A stretch of 33,527 nt of DNA from Streptomyces griseomycini (GTDB taxonomy: Bacteria > Actinomycetota > Actinomycetes > Streptomycetales > Streptomycetaceae), in assembly GCF_014203535.1 (NCBI RefSeq), contig NZ_JACHJI010000031.1, positions 1-33,527 on the forward strand, written 5' to 3'. Position numbers and translations under genes: made by a program. Each line of letters begins with the position of its first letter. The first letter of the stretch is position 1. Positions 18,447 to 25,794 of the stretch are shown piece after piece. The notes under the pieces were generated by a model. It made no database searches. It was not told the DNA's origin and saw nothing but the letters and a program-made list of their open reading frames with translations.

Positions 18447-18480
18447 CCCGGCCCGGCCCCTCGGAAGAGGCCGGGCCGGG
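18447..18480 (-). terminator. Terminator for the leftward MinD-like gene
   Basis: A 12-bp perfect G/C stem (18447-18458 with 18469-18480) with a 10-nt loop, located 25 nt past the stop of the leftward gene. Two hairpins thus separate the convergent pair. Confidence 0.75.
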
Positions 18481-18505
18481 TGAACGGACGCGCCGGTGCC
18501 CCGAC

Positions 18506-21500
18506 TTACTGGTGTGCGGGCGGTTGCTGACCGGGCTGGGGGTAGCCGTAGCCGGGCGGCTGCGGCGGCTGCGGCGGCTGACCGGGCTGCGGATATCCCT
18601 GGCCCGGAACCTGCGGATATCCCTGGCCGGGCTGGACCGGAGGCTGCCCCGGCTGGGCGTACGGCTGGCCGGGCTGGGGCTGGGGCTGGGGCTGCTGCGG
18701 GTACGGGCCCGGCTGGCCGGGGACGTGATGGCCCGGGACGGGCTGACCGGGGACGGGCGGCTGTCCCGGCATGGGCTGTCCCGGGACGGGCTGTCCCGGC
18801 AGCGGCGGGGCGGCGACCGGCGGAGGGTTGCCGTCGGAGGTCCACAGGCCGTGCGACTGCTGGTGGCGGACGAAGTCCTCGGCGACCATCGCCGCGAGGG
18901 TGAAGTACGCCTCCCGCACCTTCGGCCGCATCATGTCGAGGTCGACCTCCGCACCGGCCGCCAAGTGCTCGTCGAACGGTACGACGATCACGCCACGGCA
19001 CCGGGTCTCGAAGTGCGCCACGATGTCCTCGACCTTGATCATCTTGCCGGTCTCGCGCACACCGGAGATGACGGTGAGGGACCGCGAGACGAGATCCGCG
19101 TACCCGTGCGCCGACAGCCAGTCCAGCGTCGTACTGGCGCTGCTCGCACCGTCCACGGACGGCGTGGAGATGATGATGAGCTGGTCGGCGAGGTCCAGCA
19201 CCCCGCGCATGGCGCTGTAGAGCAGACCCGTACCGGAGTCGGTCAGGATGATCGGGTACTGCTTGCCCAGGACGTCGATGGCCCGCCGGTAGTCCTCGTC
19301 GTTGAAGGTCGTCGAGACGGCCGGGTCGACGTCGTTGGCGATGATCTCCAGACCGGAGGGCGCCTGTGACGTGAACCGCCGGATGTCCATGTAGGAGTTG
19401 AGGTACGGGATCGCCTGGACGAGGTCGCGGATGGTGGCCCCGGTCTCGCGCCGCACGCGGCGGCCGAGCGTACCGGCGTCCGGGTTGGCGTCGATCGCGA
19501 GGATCTTGTCCTGCCGCTCACTGGCGAGGGTGGCACCGAGCGCGGTGGTCGTGGTCGTCTTGCCGACACCGCCCTTGAGGCTGATGACGGCGATGCGGTA
19601 GCAGGACAGCACCGGCGTGCGGATCAGCTCCAGCTTCCGCTGCCGCTCGGCCTCCTCCTTCTTGCCGCCCAGCTTGAACCGCGATCCGCCGGCCGCGGGG
19701 CGGGTGCTCTTCGCCTTCTGCCTCTTGCTGTTGAGCAGCCGGTCCGACGACAGCTCCACGGCCGCGGTGTAACCGAGCGGCGCCGCACCGGGGTTGGTCG
19801 GCTGCCGCTGGTCGTGCTGCATCGGCTGCGGCCAGGCGGCCCCGGCACGCGGATCGACGGGCTGCTGCTGCGGCGGCTGACCGGCGTGCGGGGGCTGCGG
19901 CTGGGGGGCGAAGGCCTGCGCGGGAACACCCTGCGGGGCCTGCGCGTCCGGCTGTGCCTGCGGCGGCACACCGGGCTGCTGCGGCTGCTGCCGGGGCGCG
20001 ACGGGCGGCTGCGGCTGCCCCTGCTGCACGGGCGGCTGCTGGGGGAAGCCGTAACCGCCGGGCTGGGCCGGGGGAGTCGGGGCCGGGGCGGGACCGGCGG
20101 GCGGGAAGCCGTATCCGGCCTGCGGAGCGGGTGCGGGCGCGGGCTGCTGGACAGGGGGCTGCTGGGCTGCCGGGTGGGGAGCACCGGGGGGCGGGAAGCC
20201 GTACCCGGCCTGCGGGGCGGGCTGTTGTGCGGGCTGGGCGGGCACCTGGTGCGGCGGTGTCTGTGCCTCCGGTGCGTTCCAGGCGGCGGGCGCGGGCTGC
20301 GGCGCCTGCGGCTGGAACGGCGGCTGCTGGGCAGGGACGACCGGCTGCTCCTGGGCCGCCGCCGGCTGCGGCTGGGCGGGCACCTGGGCGCCCGTCGGCT
20401 GTGCCGGCACCTGCGGCTGCTGCTGCGGCTGTGCGGGCCACTGGCTCGCGGGCGCCGGGGCGGCGGGGAACGCGGGCGGTGCCGGGGGCATTCCCTGCGG
20501 CGCCGGAGGGGTCCAGGCGGGCGGGGCGTCGGACGCGGCCGGGACGGCGTCCTGGGGCGGGCTGTCCTGGGAGACCCCGGCGGGGACCGCGTCGGAGGGC
20601 TCGGCGTCGTCCACCGGCTCGGCGTCCTCGGGCTCGACGGCCGCCGCCGGTACGTCGTCCGCGGGCACCACGTCCGCGGGCACCGCGTCCTCGGGCTCGG
20701 CCTCCGGGGCCGTCGACGCGGGGGCGTCTTCCGCGTCGGTCACGGACGTCCCGGTGTCCTCGTTCCCCTCGGCCCCTTCCCCTTCGGCCTCGTTCTCCTC
20801 GGCCTCGTCGTCCCCGTCCTCTTCGTCCTCGGCCTCGTCGTCCTCGACCTCGTCGTCCTCGGCGTCGGCGTTCCCGGAGGAAGCGGCAGCGCCGGGACGG
20901 TCCTCGTCGGACGCGTGCGGGACATCGGGAAGGCCGGGGGCGTCGGGAGCTTCGGGAGCTTCGGGAAGGCCGGCGGTGCCGGAAGCCTCTCCCGAGTCCT
21001 CCGCGGCACCGGCCTCGTCACGGTCGTCGTCGGCCGGCTCGGACGGCGTCCGGGCCTCGGCCTCCCGCTCCTCGATCTCCCGCTTCAGCGCGGCGGCGGA
21101 GAACCGAATGGTGGCGCCGCTCTCGAGGTCCCCGCTGCCGGACTCATCCCTCTCCTCGGCCGCGGAATCGGTCGGATCCGCCGGGGAGTCGGAGGAAGCG
21201 GGGGCCGACCACTGCGACTGGAACCCGCCGACCGGCATGCTCGGCACGGCCGAAGGGGACGCGGGACCCGAATCCCCCGCCGGTGAGGGCGCGGGCGCCT
21301 CGCCACGCTCCTCGCCCCTCTGCGGCTGCTGCGGTTCGAACCCGCTCCCCACCGGAAGCTTGGGTACCGCCACGGGCCCCCCGGCAGGCGGCGCGGGCGG
21401 AGTGAAGGGCGCGCCCGGCATGGGCGCCGGGGGCGTGAAGGGGGCGCCGGGGGCAGGCGCGGGTGCGGGAGGCGTGAAAGGCGCCCCCGGCGCCGGTGCC

Positions 21501-21844
21501 GGCACGGAGGAGGGGCCGGCGGCGCCGACCGCGTGCGGCGGCGGAGTCAGTCCGGGCAACGGCGGAATGGATCCCGGGGAAGACGGCGGAGCGGCAGGGG
21601 GCGAGGCCGGGGCCGAGGGGGAGGAAGAGGAAGGAGCGGAGGGGGAAGGAGACGAGGAGCCGGAAGGGGCCGACGAGGAGGACGTCCCCGACCCCGAACC
21701 CCCCGAAGCGTTCTGCGTGTACCAGGCCGGCGGCGCGTAGTCGATGGTGAACTCGCCCGTCGTCTCGACGGCGGACTCCGCGTCGGGCTGGTCATCGCCG
21801 GGTGTCGCCCAGCCCCCGCGCGTCCCGTCCCGATCGCTGCTCAC
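18506..21844 (-). CDS. Pro/Ala-rich protein with MinD/ParA-type ATPase domain (EspI-like)
   Basis: A 1112-residue protein in three parts. Residues 1 to about 700 are disordered: Pro/Ser-rich, with three GAPFTPPAP units, then strongly acidic (EDDEVEDDEAEDEEDGDDE), then Pro/Gln-rich. About residues 745-1000 are a SIMIBI ATPase with the deviant Walker A K757-GGVGKT, ILAIDANPDAGTLGRRV, and ILTDSGTGLLYSAMRGVLDLAD. The last 100 residues are PGQP-type repeats ending in GYGYPQPGQQPPAHQ. This resembles mycobacterial EspI and the homologue I recall in the S. coelicolor ESX locus (SCO5717 region). The GTG has AGGAGG 4 nt upstream. No esx, eccC or eccD gene accompanies it. There is no signal peptide or membrane segment. 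A role in positioning or regulating a membrane complex is inference. Confidence 0.85.
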   Translation of the reverse strand: MSSDRDGTRGGWATPGDDQPDAESAVETTGEFTIDYAPPAWYTQNASGGSGSGTSSSSAPSGSSSPSPSAPSSSSPSAPASPPAAPPSSPGSIPPLPGLTPPPHAVGAAGPSSVPAPAPGAPFTPPAPAPAPGAPFTPPAPMPGAPFTPPAPPAGGPVAVPKLPVGSGFEPQQPQRGEERGEAPAPSPAGDSGPASPSAVPSMPVGGFQSQWSAPASSDSPADPTDSAAEERDESGSGDLESGATIRFSAAALKREIEEREAEARTPSEPADDDRDEAGAAEDSGEASGTAGLPEAPEAPDAPGLPDVPHASDEDRPGAAASSGNADAEDDEVEDDEAEDEEDGDDEAEENEAEGEGAEGNEDTGTSVTDAEDAPASTAPEAEPEDAVPADVVPADDVPAAAVEPEDAEPVDDAEPSDAVPAGVSQDSPPQDAVPAASDAPPAWTPPAPQGMPPAPPAFPAAPAPASQWPAQPQQQPQVPAQPTGAQVPAQPQPAAAQEQPVVPAQQPPFQPQAPQPAPAAWNAPEAQTPPHQVPAQPAQQPAPQAGYGFPPPGAPHPAAQQPPVQQPAPAPAPQAGYGFPPAGPAPAPTPPAQPGGYGFPQQPPVQQGQPQPPVAPRQQPQQPGVPPQAQPDAQAPQGVPAQAFAPQPQPPHAGQPPQQQPVDPRAGAAWPQPMQHDQRQPTNPGAAPLGYTAAVELSSDRLLNSKRQKAKSTRPAAGGSRFKLGGKKEEAERQRKLELIRTPVLSCYRIAVISLKGGVGKTTTTTALGATLASERQDKILAIDANPDAGTLGRRVRRETGATIRDLVQAIPYLNSYMDIRRFTSQAPSGLEIIANDVDPAVSTTFNDEDYRRAIDVLGKQYPIILTDSGTGLLYSAMRGVLDLADQLIIISTPSVDGASSASTTLDWLSAHGYADLVSRSLTVISGVRETGKMIKVEDIVAHFETRCRGVIVVPFDEHLAAGAEVDLDMMRPKVREAYFTLAAMVAEDFVRHQQSHGLWTSDGNPPPVAAPPLPGQPVPGQPMPGQPPVPGQPVPGHHVPGQPGPYPQQPQPQPQPGQPYAQPGQPPVQPGQGYPQVPGQGYPQPGQPPQPPQPPGYGYPQPGQQPPAHQ

Positions 21845-22332
21845 AGTTCCTCCTGGTGTGGTCGAGCACCCTTGTGCCGTGCTGGGGCGACCATTTCTCG
21901 TCGTCCGACGTGTCCGAAAAGGAGACGAAGTCGTCCGAACCGGCCCTCCCCGTAGGACGCCGCTGCCCGGTTCCCGGTTTCTGGCGTCGCGCCGGGTACC
22001 ACCCTAATCACCAGTAGCCCTGCCCCGTCAGCCCCGCCCATCCCTCAGTACCCGCCGCTCGTCCTCGCGCAACGCGGTCAAGAGCCGTACGGATTCACAA
22101 CGCAAGGGGCAAACCCGCTCAACACCCGCACAGCGGTCAACGGAAGGGCCGGCCATTCCGTCAGACGTGGGAAATCCGCCAACGGGCCCGGGGCGCCCAC
22201 CGGTTGACGGTCGGACCGGCGGTCGGCGGACAGGCCGACGGGCGGCACGCGCGCGTACCGCCCGTTCCCGGAGGTCCTCGTCGACACGACGGGACGCGGC
22301 ACGGCGGAACCCGCCGCGCGCCACGCCCCTCC
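21845..22332. other. Intergenic region upstream of the MinD-like gene, no convincing gene
   Basis: In this 488-nt stretch the open frames lack both ribosome-binding sites and family features. On the minus strand, a possible promoter for the MinD-like gene is CTGACG then, about 18 nt on, TTAGGG/TAGGGT near 22001-22030. TCGGACGAC occurs twice in the leader at roughly 21913-21942. A hairpin with 8-bp arms (22238-22245 with 22258-22265) lies about 70 nt past the DUF397 stop and may terminate that gene. Confidence 0.5.
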
Positions 22333-22632
22333 TCACTCGGAGGCCGGAACCGCCCCTCCGTCACCCGGTGCCGGCTCCAGGTCGAACTCCCCGTCCCGCG
22401 CGCCCAGGACGAAGGCCCGCCATTCCGCCTCCGTGTACCGCAGCACGGTGTCAGGGTCGAGGGAGGACCGCATGGCCACGGCGCCGCCGGGCAGATGGGC
22501 GATCTCGACCCGCTCCTCGTGCTCCTCGGTGCCCGGCGCGCTGTGCCACTCGACGCCGGAGATGTCGAGGGCGTAGAGCTCGTCCTTCTCCCGCTCCTTG
22601 CGCGCCCTGATCTCCTCAGCCGTCTCCGCCAT
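22333..22632 (-). CDS. DUF397 domain protein
   Basis: A 99-residue protein. The DUF397 signature is clear in the second half: GVEWHSAPG, VEIAHLPGGAVAMRSSLDPDTVLRYTEAEWRAFVLGARDGEFD. An N-terminal charged helix (AEEIRARKEREKDELYALD) precedes it. DUF397 proteins are abundant in Streptomyces and usually sit beside an XRE-type helix-turn-helix regulator, as in the bldB-related and WhiJ-like pairs. No such partner is next to this one, so it is an orphan. The ATG at 22632 is chosen because GGAAGGGG lies 10 nt upstream. A -10-like TAGGGT lies further up, near 22677-22682 on the minus strand. Its role is unknown; regulatory action through a distant partner is an inference. Confidence 0.9.
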   Translation of the reverse strand: MAETAEEIRARKEREKDELYALDISGVEWHSAPGTEEHEERVEIAHLPGGAVAMRSSLDPDTVLRYTEAEWRAFVLGARDGEFDLEPAPGDGGAVPASE

Positions 22633-22824
22633 ACCGCAGCGACCCCTTCCCGACGTACGAACGGTCCGAGCGCTCACCCTAGTGGTCTCCTCCCCCCGAC
22701 CTGGGCGGTTCGGCGGACCGGGGTGAAAGAGCCCGTCAGCGCCTGGTACGCTGAGTGACGGCCGTTTGTGTACGCACCCCCGGAGCGCCCGCTCTGGAGG
22801 CCGCGCTCAGCGGATCCCCGCCTT

Positions 22825-22869
22825 CCGAGTCATGGAAGATCCCCCGAGGCGAAGACCGGGGGCACTCGG
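22825..22869 (+). promoter_or_regulatory. rpsO: Structured element in the rpsO leader
   Basis: An outer 6-bp stem (22825-22830 with 22864-22869) and an inner 6-bp stem (22841-22846 with 22857-22862) stack around a 10-nt/1-nt asymmetric internal loop. The element ends 31 nt before the rpsO start. S15 commonly represses its own mRNA by binding a leader structure, so this is a candidate binding site. Confidence 0.45.
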
Positions 22870-22900
22870 TGGCCATGTGTTCAGACCATGAGGAGTACGC

Positions 22901-23188
22901 GTGTCGCTCGACGCCGCCACGAAGAAGCAGATCATCTCCGAGTTCGGTACCAAGGAGGGTGACACCGGCTCCCCCGAGGTCCAGGTCGCTCTGCTCTCCC
23001 GTCGGATCTCCGACCTGACGGAGCACCTCAAGACCCACAAGCACGACCACCACTCCCGCCGTGGTCTGCTGATCCTGGTCGGTCAGCGCCGCCGGCTGCT
23101 GCAGTACCTCGCCAAGAAGGACATCCAGCGCTTCCGTGCGCTGGTCGACCGCCTCGGCATCCGCCGTGGTGCGGCGGGCGCCAAGTAA
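22901..23188 (+). CDS. rpsO: 30S ribosomal protein S15
   Basis: A 95-residue small-subunit protein that binds the central domain of 16S rRNA early in assembly. The sequence is unmistakable: KKQIISEFGTKEGDTGSPEVQVALLSRRI, LTEHLKTHKHDHHSRRGLLILVGQRRRLLQYLAKKD and RFRALVDRLGIRR. Starts at GTG 22901 with GAGGAG about 6 nt upstream. It heads the rpsO-pnp unit; work in Streptomyces describes joint rpsO-pnp transcripts with promoters both before rpsO and in the intergenic region. A TACGCT -10-like box lies near 22747-22752. Confidence 0.98.
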   Translation: MSLDAATKKQIISEFGTKEGDTGSPEVQVALLSRRISDLTEHLKTHKHDHHSRRGLLILVGQRRRLLQYLAKKDIQRFRALVDRLGIRRGAAGAK

Positions 23189-23197
23189 GACGCCGTG

Positions 23198-23234
23198 AAG
23201 GGAGCGGTTCCCGGGACAAGGGGGCCGCTCCCTT
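23198..23234 (+). terminator. Hairpin between rpsO and pnp
   Basis: A 10-bp perfect stem (23198-23207 with 23225-23234) with a 17-nt loop, running into TTTG, 9 nt after the rpsO stop. It is probably a partial terminator. Streptomyces rpsO-pnp spacers are also known RNase III processing regions, so it may be a processing site. Confidence 0.65.
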
Positions 23235-23251
23235 TGCTGTACGTGCGGAGT

Positions 23252-23281
23252 GTCACTGTGCCTTTGTAGTGTGGTAGCACA
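23252..23281 (+). promoter_or_regulatory. pnp: Candidate pnp promoter
   Basis: TGTCAC followed by an 18-nt spacer and TAGCAC, with an overlapping alternative -10 TAGTGT. It lies between the rpsO hairpin and the pnp leader, where an internal pnp promoter is expected. The boxes match the consensus only moderately. Confidence 0.35.
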
Positions 23282-23331
23282 ACGCAAGAGGTACGACTCA
23301 GGGTGATGACCGGTGCCCCCTCGGGTACGCG

Positions 23332-23359
23332 GACGTCACGGACGTCACCACGACGTCAC
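23332..23359 (+). repeat. Three direct copies of GACGTCAC in the pnp leader
   Basis: Copies at 23332-23339, 23341-23348 and 23352-23359, with a variant GGCGTCAC shortly after. Each contains the palindrome GACGTC. The spacing of 9 to 11 nt, about one helical turn, suits a protein-binding site, but this is only a guess. Confidence 0.6.
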
Positions 23360-23430
23360 CACCGACGCCGTCCAGGCGTCACGAGAAGAGGAGAAGCGCG
23401 CCTCGCCGCCGCCGGTCCTCGGTAGTGGCC

Positions 23431-23465
23431 CCCGGGAGAGTGAACCCCGGGTGCTTCGATCGAAG
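23431..23465 (+). promoter_or_regulatory. pnp: Paired palindromes in the pnp leader
   Basis: CCCGGG at 23431-23436 pairs with CCCGGG at 23446-23451 across a 9-nt loop. It is followed directly by the 12-nt perfect palindrome CTTCGATCGAAG at 23454-23465. These are possible RNase III or PNPase autoregulation structures 95 nt upstream of the pnp start. Confidence 0.4.
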
Positions 23466-23559
23466 ACCGGCCCGCACCAGTGGAGCGCTTCTCCGTCACC
23501 GTCCCCCCGCCACACGGGCGAGGCGGGACCAAAGACGACAAGTAACGGAGAAAACGCTA

Positions 23560-25794
23560 GTGGAGAACGAGACCCACTACGCCGAGGCCGTCATCGACAA
23601 CGGCTCCTTCGGCACCCGCACCATCCGCTTCGAGACGGGCCGCCTCGCCCGGCAGGCCGCCGGCTCCGCCGTGGCCTACCTGGACGACGACACCATGGTG
23701 CTGTCGGCCACCACCGCCTCCAAGAACCCCAAGGACCAGCTCGACTTCTTCCCGCTCACGGTGGACGTCGAGGAGCGGATGTACGCGGCCGGCAAGATCC
23801 CCGGCTCCTTCTTCCGCCGTGAGGGCCGGCCCTCCGAGGACGCCATCCTCACCTGCCGCCTCATCGACCGCCCGCTGCGCCCGTCCTTCAAGAAGGGCCT
23901 GCGCAACGAGATCCAGGTCGTCGCCACCGTCATGGCGCTCAACCCCGACCACCTGTACGACGTCGTGGCGATCAACGCCGCCTCCGCGTCCACGCAGCTG
24001 GCCGGCCTGCCCTTCTCCGGCCCGATCGGCGGCGTCCGCGTCGCGCTGATCCGCGGCCAGTGGGTCGCCTTCCCCACGCACACCGAGCTCGAGGACGCAG
24101 TCTTCGACATGGTCGTCGCGGGCCGCACCCTGGAGGACGGCGACGTCGCGATCATGATGGTCGAGGCCGAGGCCACCGAGAAGACCATCAAGCTGGTCGA
24201 GGGCGGCGCCGAGGCGCCCACCGAGGAGGTCGTGGCCGCCGGTCTGGAGGCCGCGAAGCCCTTCATCAAGGTGCTGTGCCGGGCCCAGTCCGACCTCGCC
24301 GCGAAGGCCGCCAAGCCGACCGCCGAGTTCCCGATCTTCCTGGACTACCAGGACGACGTCCTCGAGGCGCTGACCGCCGCCGTCAAGCCCGAGCTCGCCC
24401 AGGCGCTCACCATCGCCGGCAAGCAGGAGCGCGAGGCCGAGCTGGACCGCGTCAAGGCCCTCGCCGCCGAGAAGCTCCTGCCGGAGTTCGAGGGCCGCGA
24501 GAAGGAGATCTCCGCCGCGTACCGCTCCCTGACCAAGTCCCTGGTCCGCGAGCGCGTCATCAAGGAGAAGAAGCGCATCGACGGCCGCGGTGTCACCGAC
24601 ATCCGCACCCTGGCCGCCGAGGTCGAGGCCATCCCGCGGGTGCACGGCTCGGCGCTGTTCGAGCGTGGCGAGACCCAGATCCTGGGCGTCACCACCCTCA
24701 ACATGCTCCGCATGGAGCAGCAGCTGGACACCCTCTCCCCGGTGACCCGCAAGCGCTACATGCACAACTACAACTTCCCGCCCTACTCCACCGGTGAGAC
24801 CGGCCGCGTCGGCTCCCCGAAGCGTCGCGAGATCGGCCACGGCGCCCTCGCCGAGCGCGCCCTGATCCCGGTCCTGCCGACGCGCGAGGAGTTCCCCTAC
24901 GCGATCCGCCAGGTGTCCGAGGCCCTCGGCTCCAACGGCTCGACGTCCATGGGCTCGGTCTGCGCCTCCACCATGTCGCTGCTGAACGCCGGTGTGCCGC
25001 TGAAGGCCCCGGTCGCCGGCATCGCCATGGGCCTGATCTCCCAGGAGATCGAGGGCGAGACGCACTACGTCACCCTCACCGACATCCTCGGTGCGGAGGA
25101 CGCCTTCGGCGACATGGACTTCAAGGTTGCCGGCACCAAGGAGTTCGTGACCGCCCTCCAGCTCGACACCAAGCTGGACGGCATCCCCGCCTCCGTCCTG
25201 GCCGCCGCCCTGAAGCAGGCCCGTGACGCCCGCCTCCACATCCTCGACGTGATGATGGAAGCGATCGACACGCCGGACGAGATGTCCCCGAACGCTCCGC
25301 GGATCATCACCGTGAAGATCCCGGTCGACAAGATCGGCGAGGTCATCGGCCCCAAGGGCAAGATGATCAACCAGATCCAGGAGGACACCGGCGCCGAGAT
25401 CACCATCGAGGACGACGGCACCATCTACATCGGTGCCGCCGACGGCCCCTCCGCCGAGGCCGCCCGCACCACGATCAACGGCATCGCCAACCCGACGATG
25501 CCCGAGGTCGGCGAGCGCTACCTGGGCACGGTCGTGAAGACGACGACGTTCGGCGCCTTCGTCTCCCTCCTCCCCGGCAAGGACGGCCTGCTGCACATCT
25601 CGCAGATCCGCAAGCTGGCCGGCGGCAAGCGCGTGGAGAACGTCGAGGACGTCCTCGGCGTGGGCCAGAAGGTCCAGGTCGAGATCGCCGAGATCGACTC
25701 TCGCGGCAAGCTCTCCCTGGTCCCCGTGATCGAGGGCGAGGACGAGTCCGAGAGCGGCTCCGACGAGACGAAGAAGGACGACGCCGACAAGTGA
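23560..25794 (+). CDS. pnp: Polynucleotide phosphorylase
   Basis: Phosphorolytic 3'-5' exoribonuclease, which in Streptomyces is also the main RNA 3'-tailing enzyme and was earlier named guanosine pentaphosphate synthetase I. It has 744 residues. Two RNase PH cores (about 10-150 and 345-560) flank a helical domain. Motifs include FFRREGRPSEDAIL, GSNGSTSMGSVCAS and DILGAED514AFGDMD520, the catalytic aspartates. The KH domain (about 583-640, IGEVIGPKGKMINQIQEDTGAEI) and S1 domain (about 650-715, RYLGTVVKTTTFGAFVSLLPGKDGLLHISQI) follow, with an acidic tail. GTG 23560 has GGAG 9 nt upstream. Its TGA overlaps the next gene as GTGA. Confidence 0.98.
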   Translation: MENETHYAEAVIDNGSFGTRTIRFETGRLARQAAGSAVAYLDDDTMVLSATTASKNPKDQLDFFPLTVDVEERMYAAGKIPGSFFRREGRPSEDAILTCRLIDRPLRPSFKKGLRNEIQVVATVMALNPDHLYDVVAINAASASTQLAGLPFSGPIGGVRVALIRGQWVAFPTHTELEDAVFDMVVAGRTLEDGDVAIMMVEAEATEKTIKLVEGGAEAPTEEVVAAGLEAAKPFIKVLCRAQSDLAAKAAKPTAEFPIFLDYQDDVLEALTAAVKPELAQALTIAGKQEREAELDRVKALAAEKLLPEFEGREKEISAAYRSLTKSLVRERVIKEKKRIDGRGVTDIRTLAAEVEAIPRVHGSALFERGETQILGVTTLNMLRMEQQLDTLSPVTRKRYMHNYNFPPYSTGETGRVGSPKRREIGHGALAERALIPVLPTREEFPYAIRQVSEALGSNGSTSMGSVCASTMSLLNAGVPLKAPVAGIAMGLISQEIEGETHYVTLTDILGAEDAFGDMDFKVAGTKEFVTALQLDTKLDGIPASVLAAALKQARDARLHILDVMMEAIDTPDEMSPNAPRIITVKIPVDKIGEVIGPKGKMINQIQEDTGAEITIEDDGTIYIGAADGPSAEAARTTINGIANPTMPEVGERYLGTVVKTTTFGAFVSLLPGKDGLLHISQIRKLAGGKRVENVEDVLGVGQKVQVEIAEIDSRGKLSLVPVIEGEDESESGSDETKKDDADK

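Noticed and set aside
18600..18800. Tandem repeats at the 3' end of the MinD-like gene as a mobile or CRISPR element
   Set aside because: They encode PGQP-type low-complexity repeats in frame with the protein.
22028..22336. Possible 102-residue minus-strand gene downstream of DUF397
   Set aside because: Arg-rich, no ribosome-binding site, no family features; treated as intergenic.
23557..25596. Minus-strand frame opposite pnp
   Set aside because: It is antisense to PNPase and shows the same GC-driven composition as other shadows.
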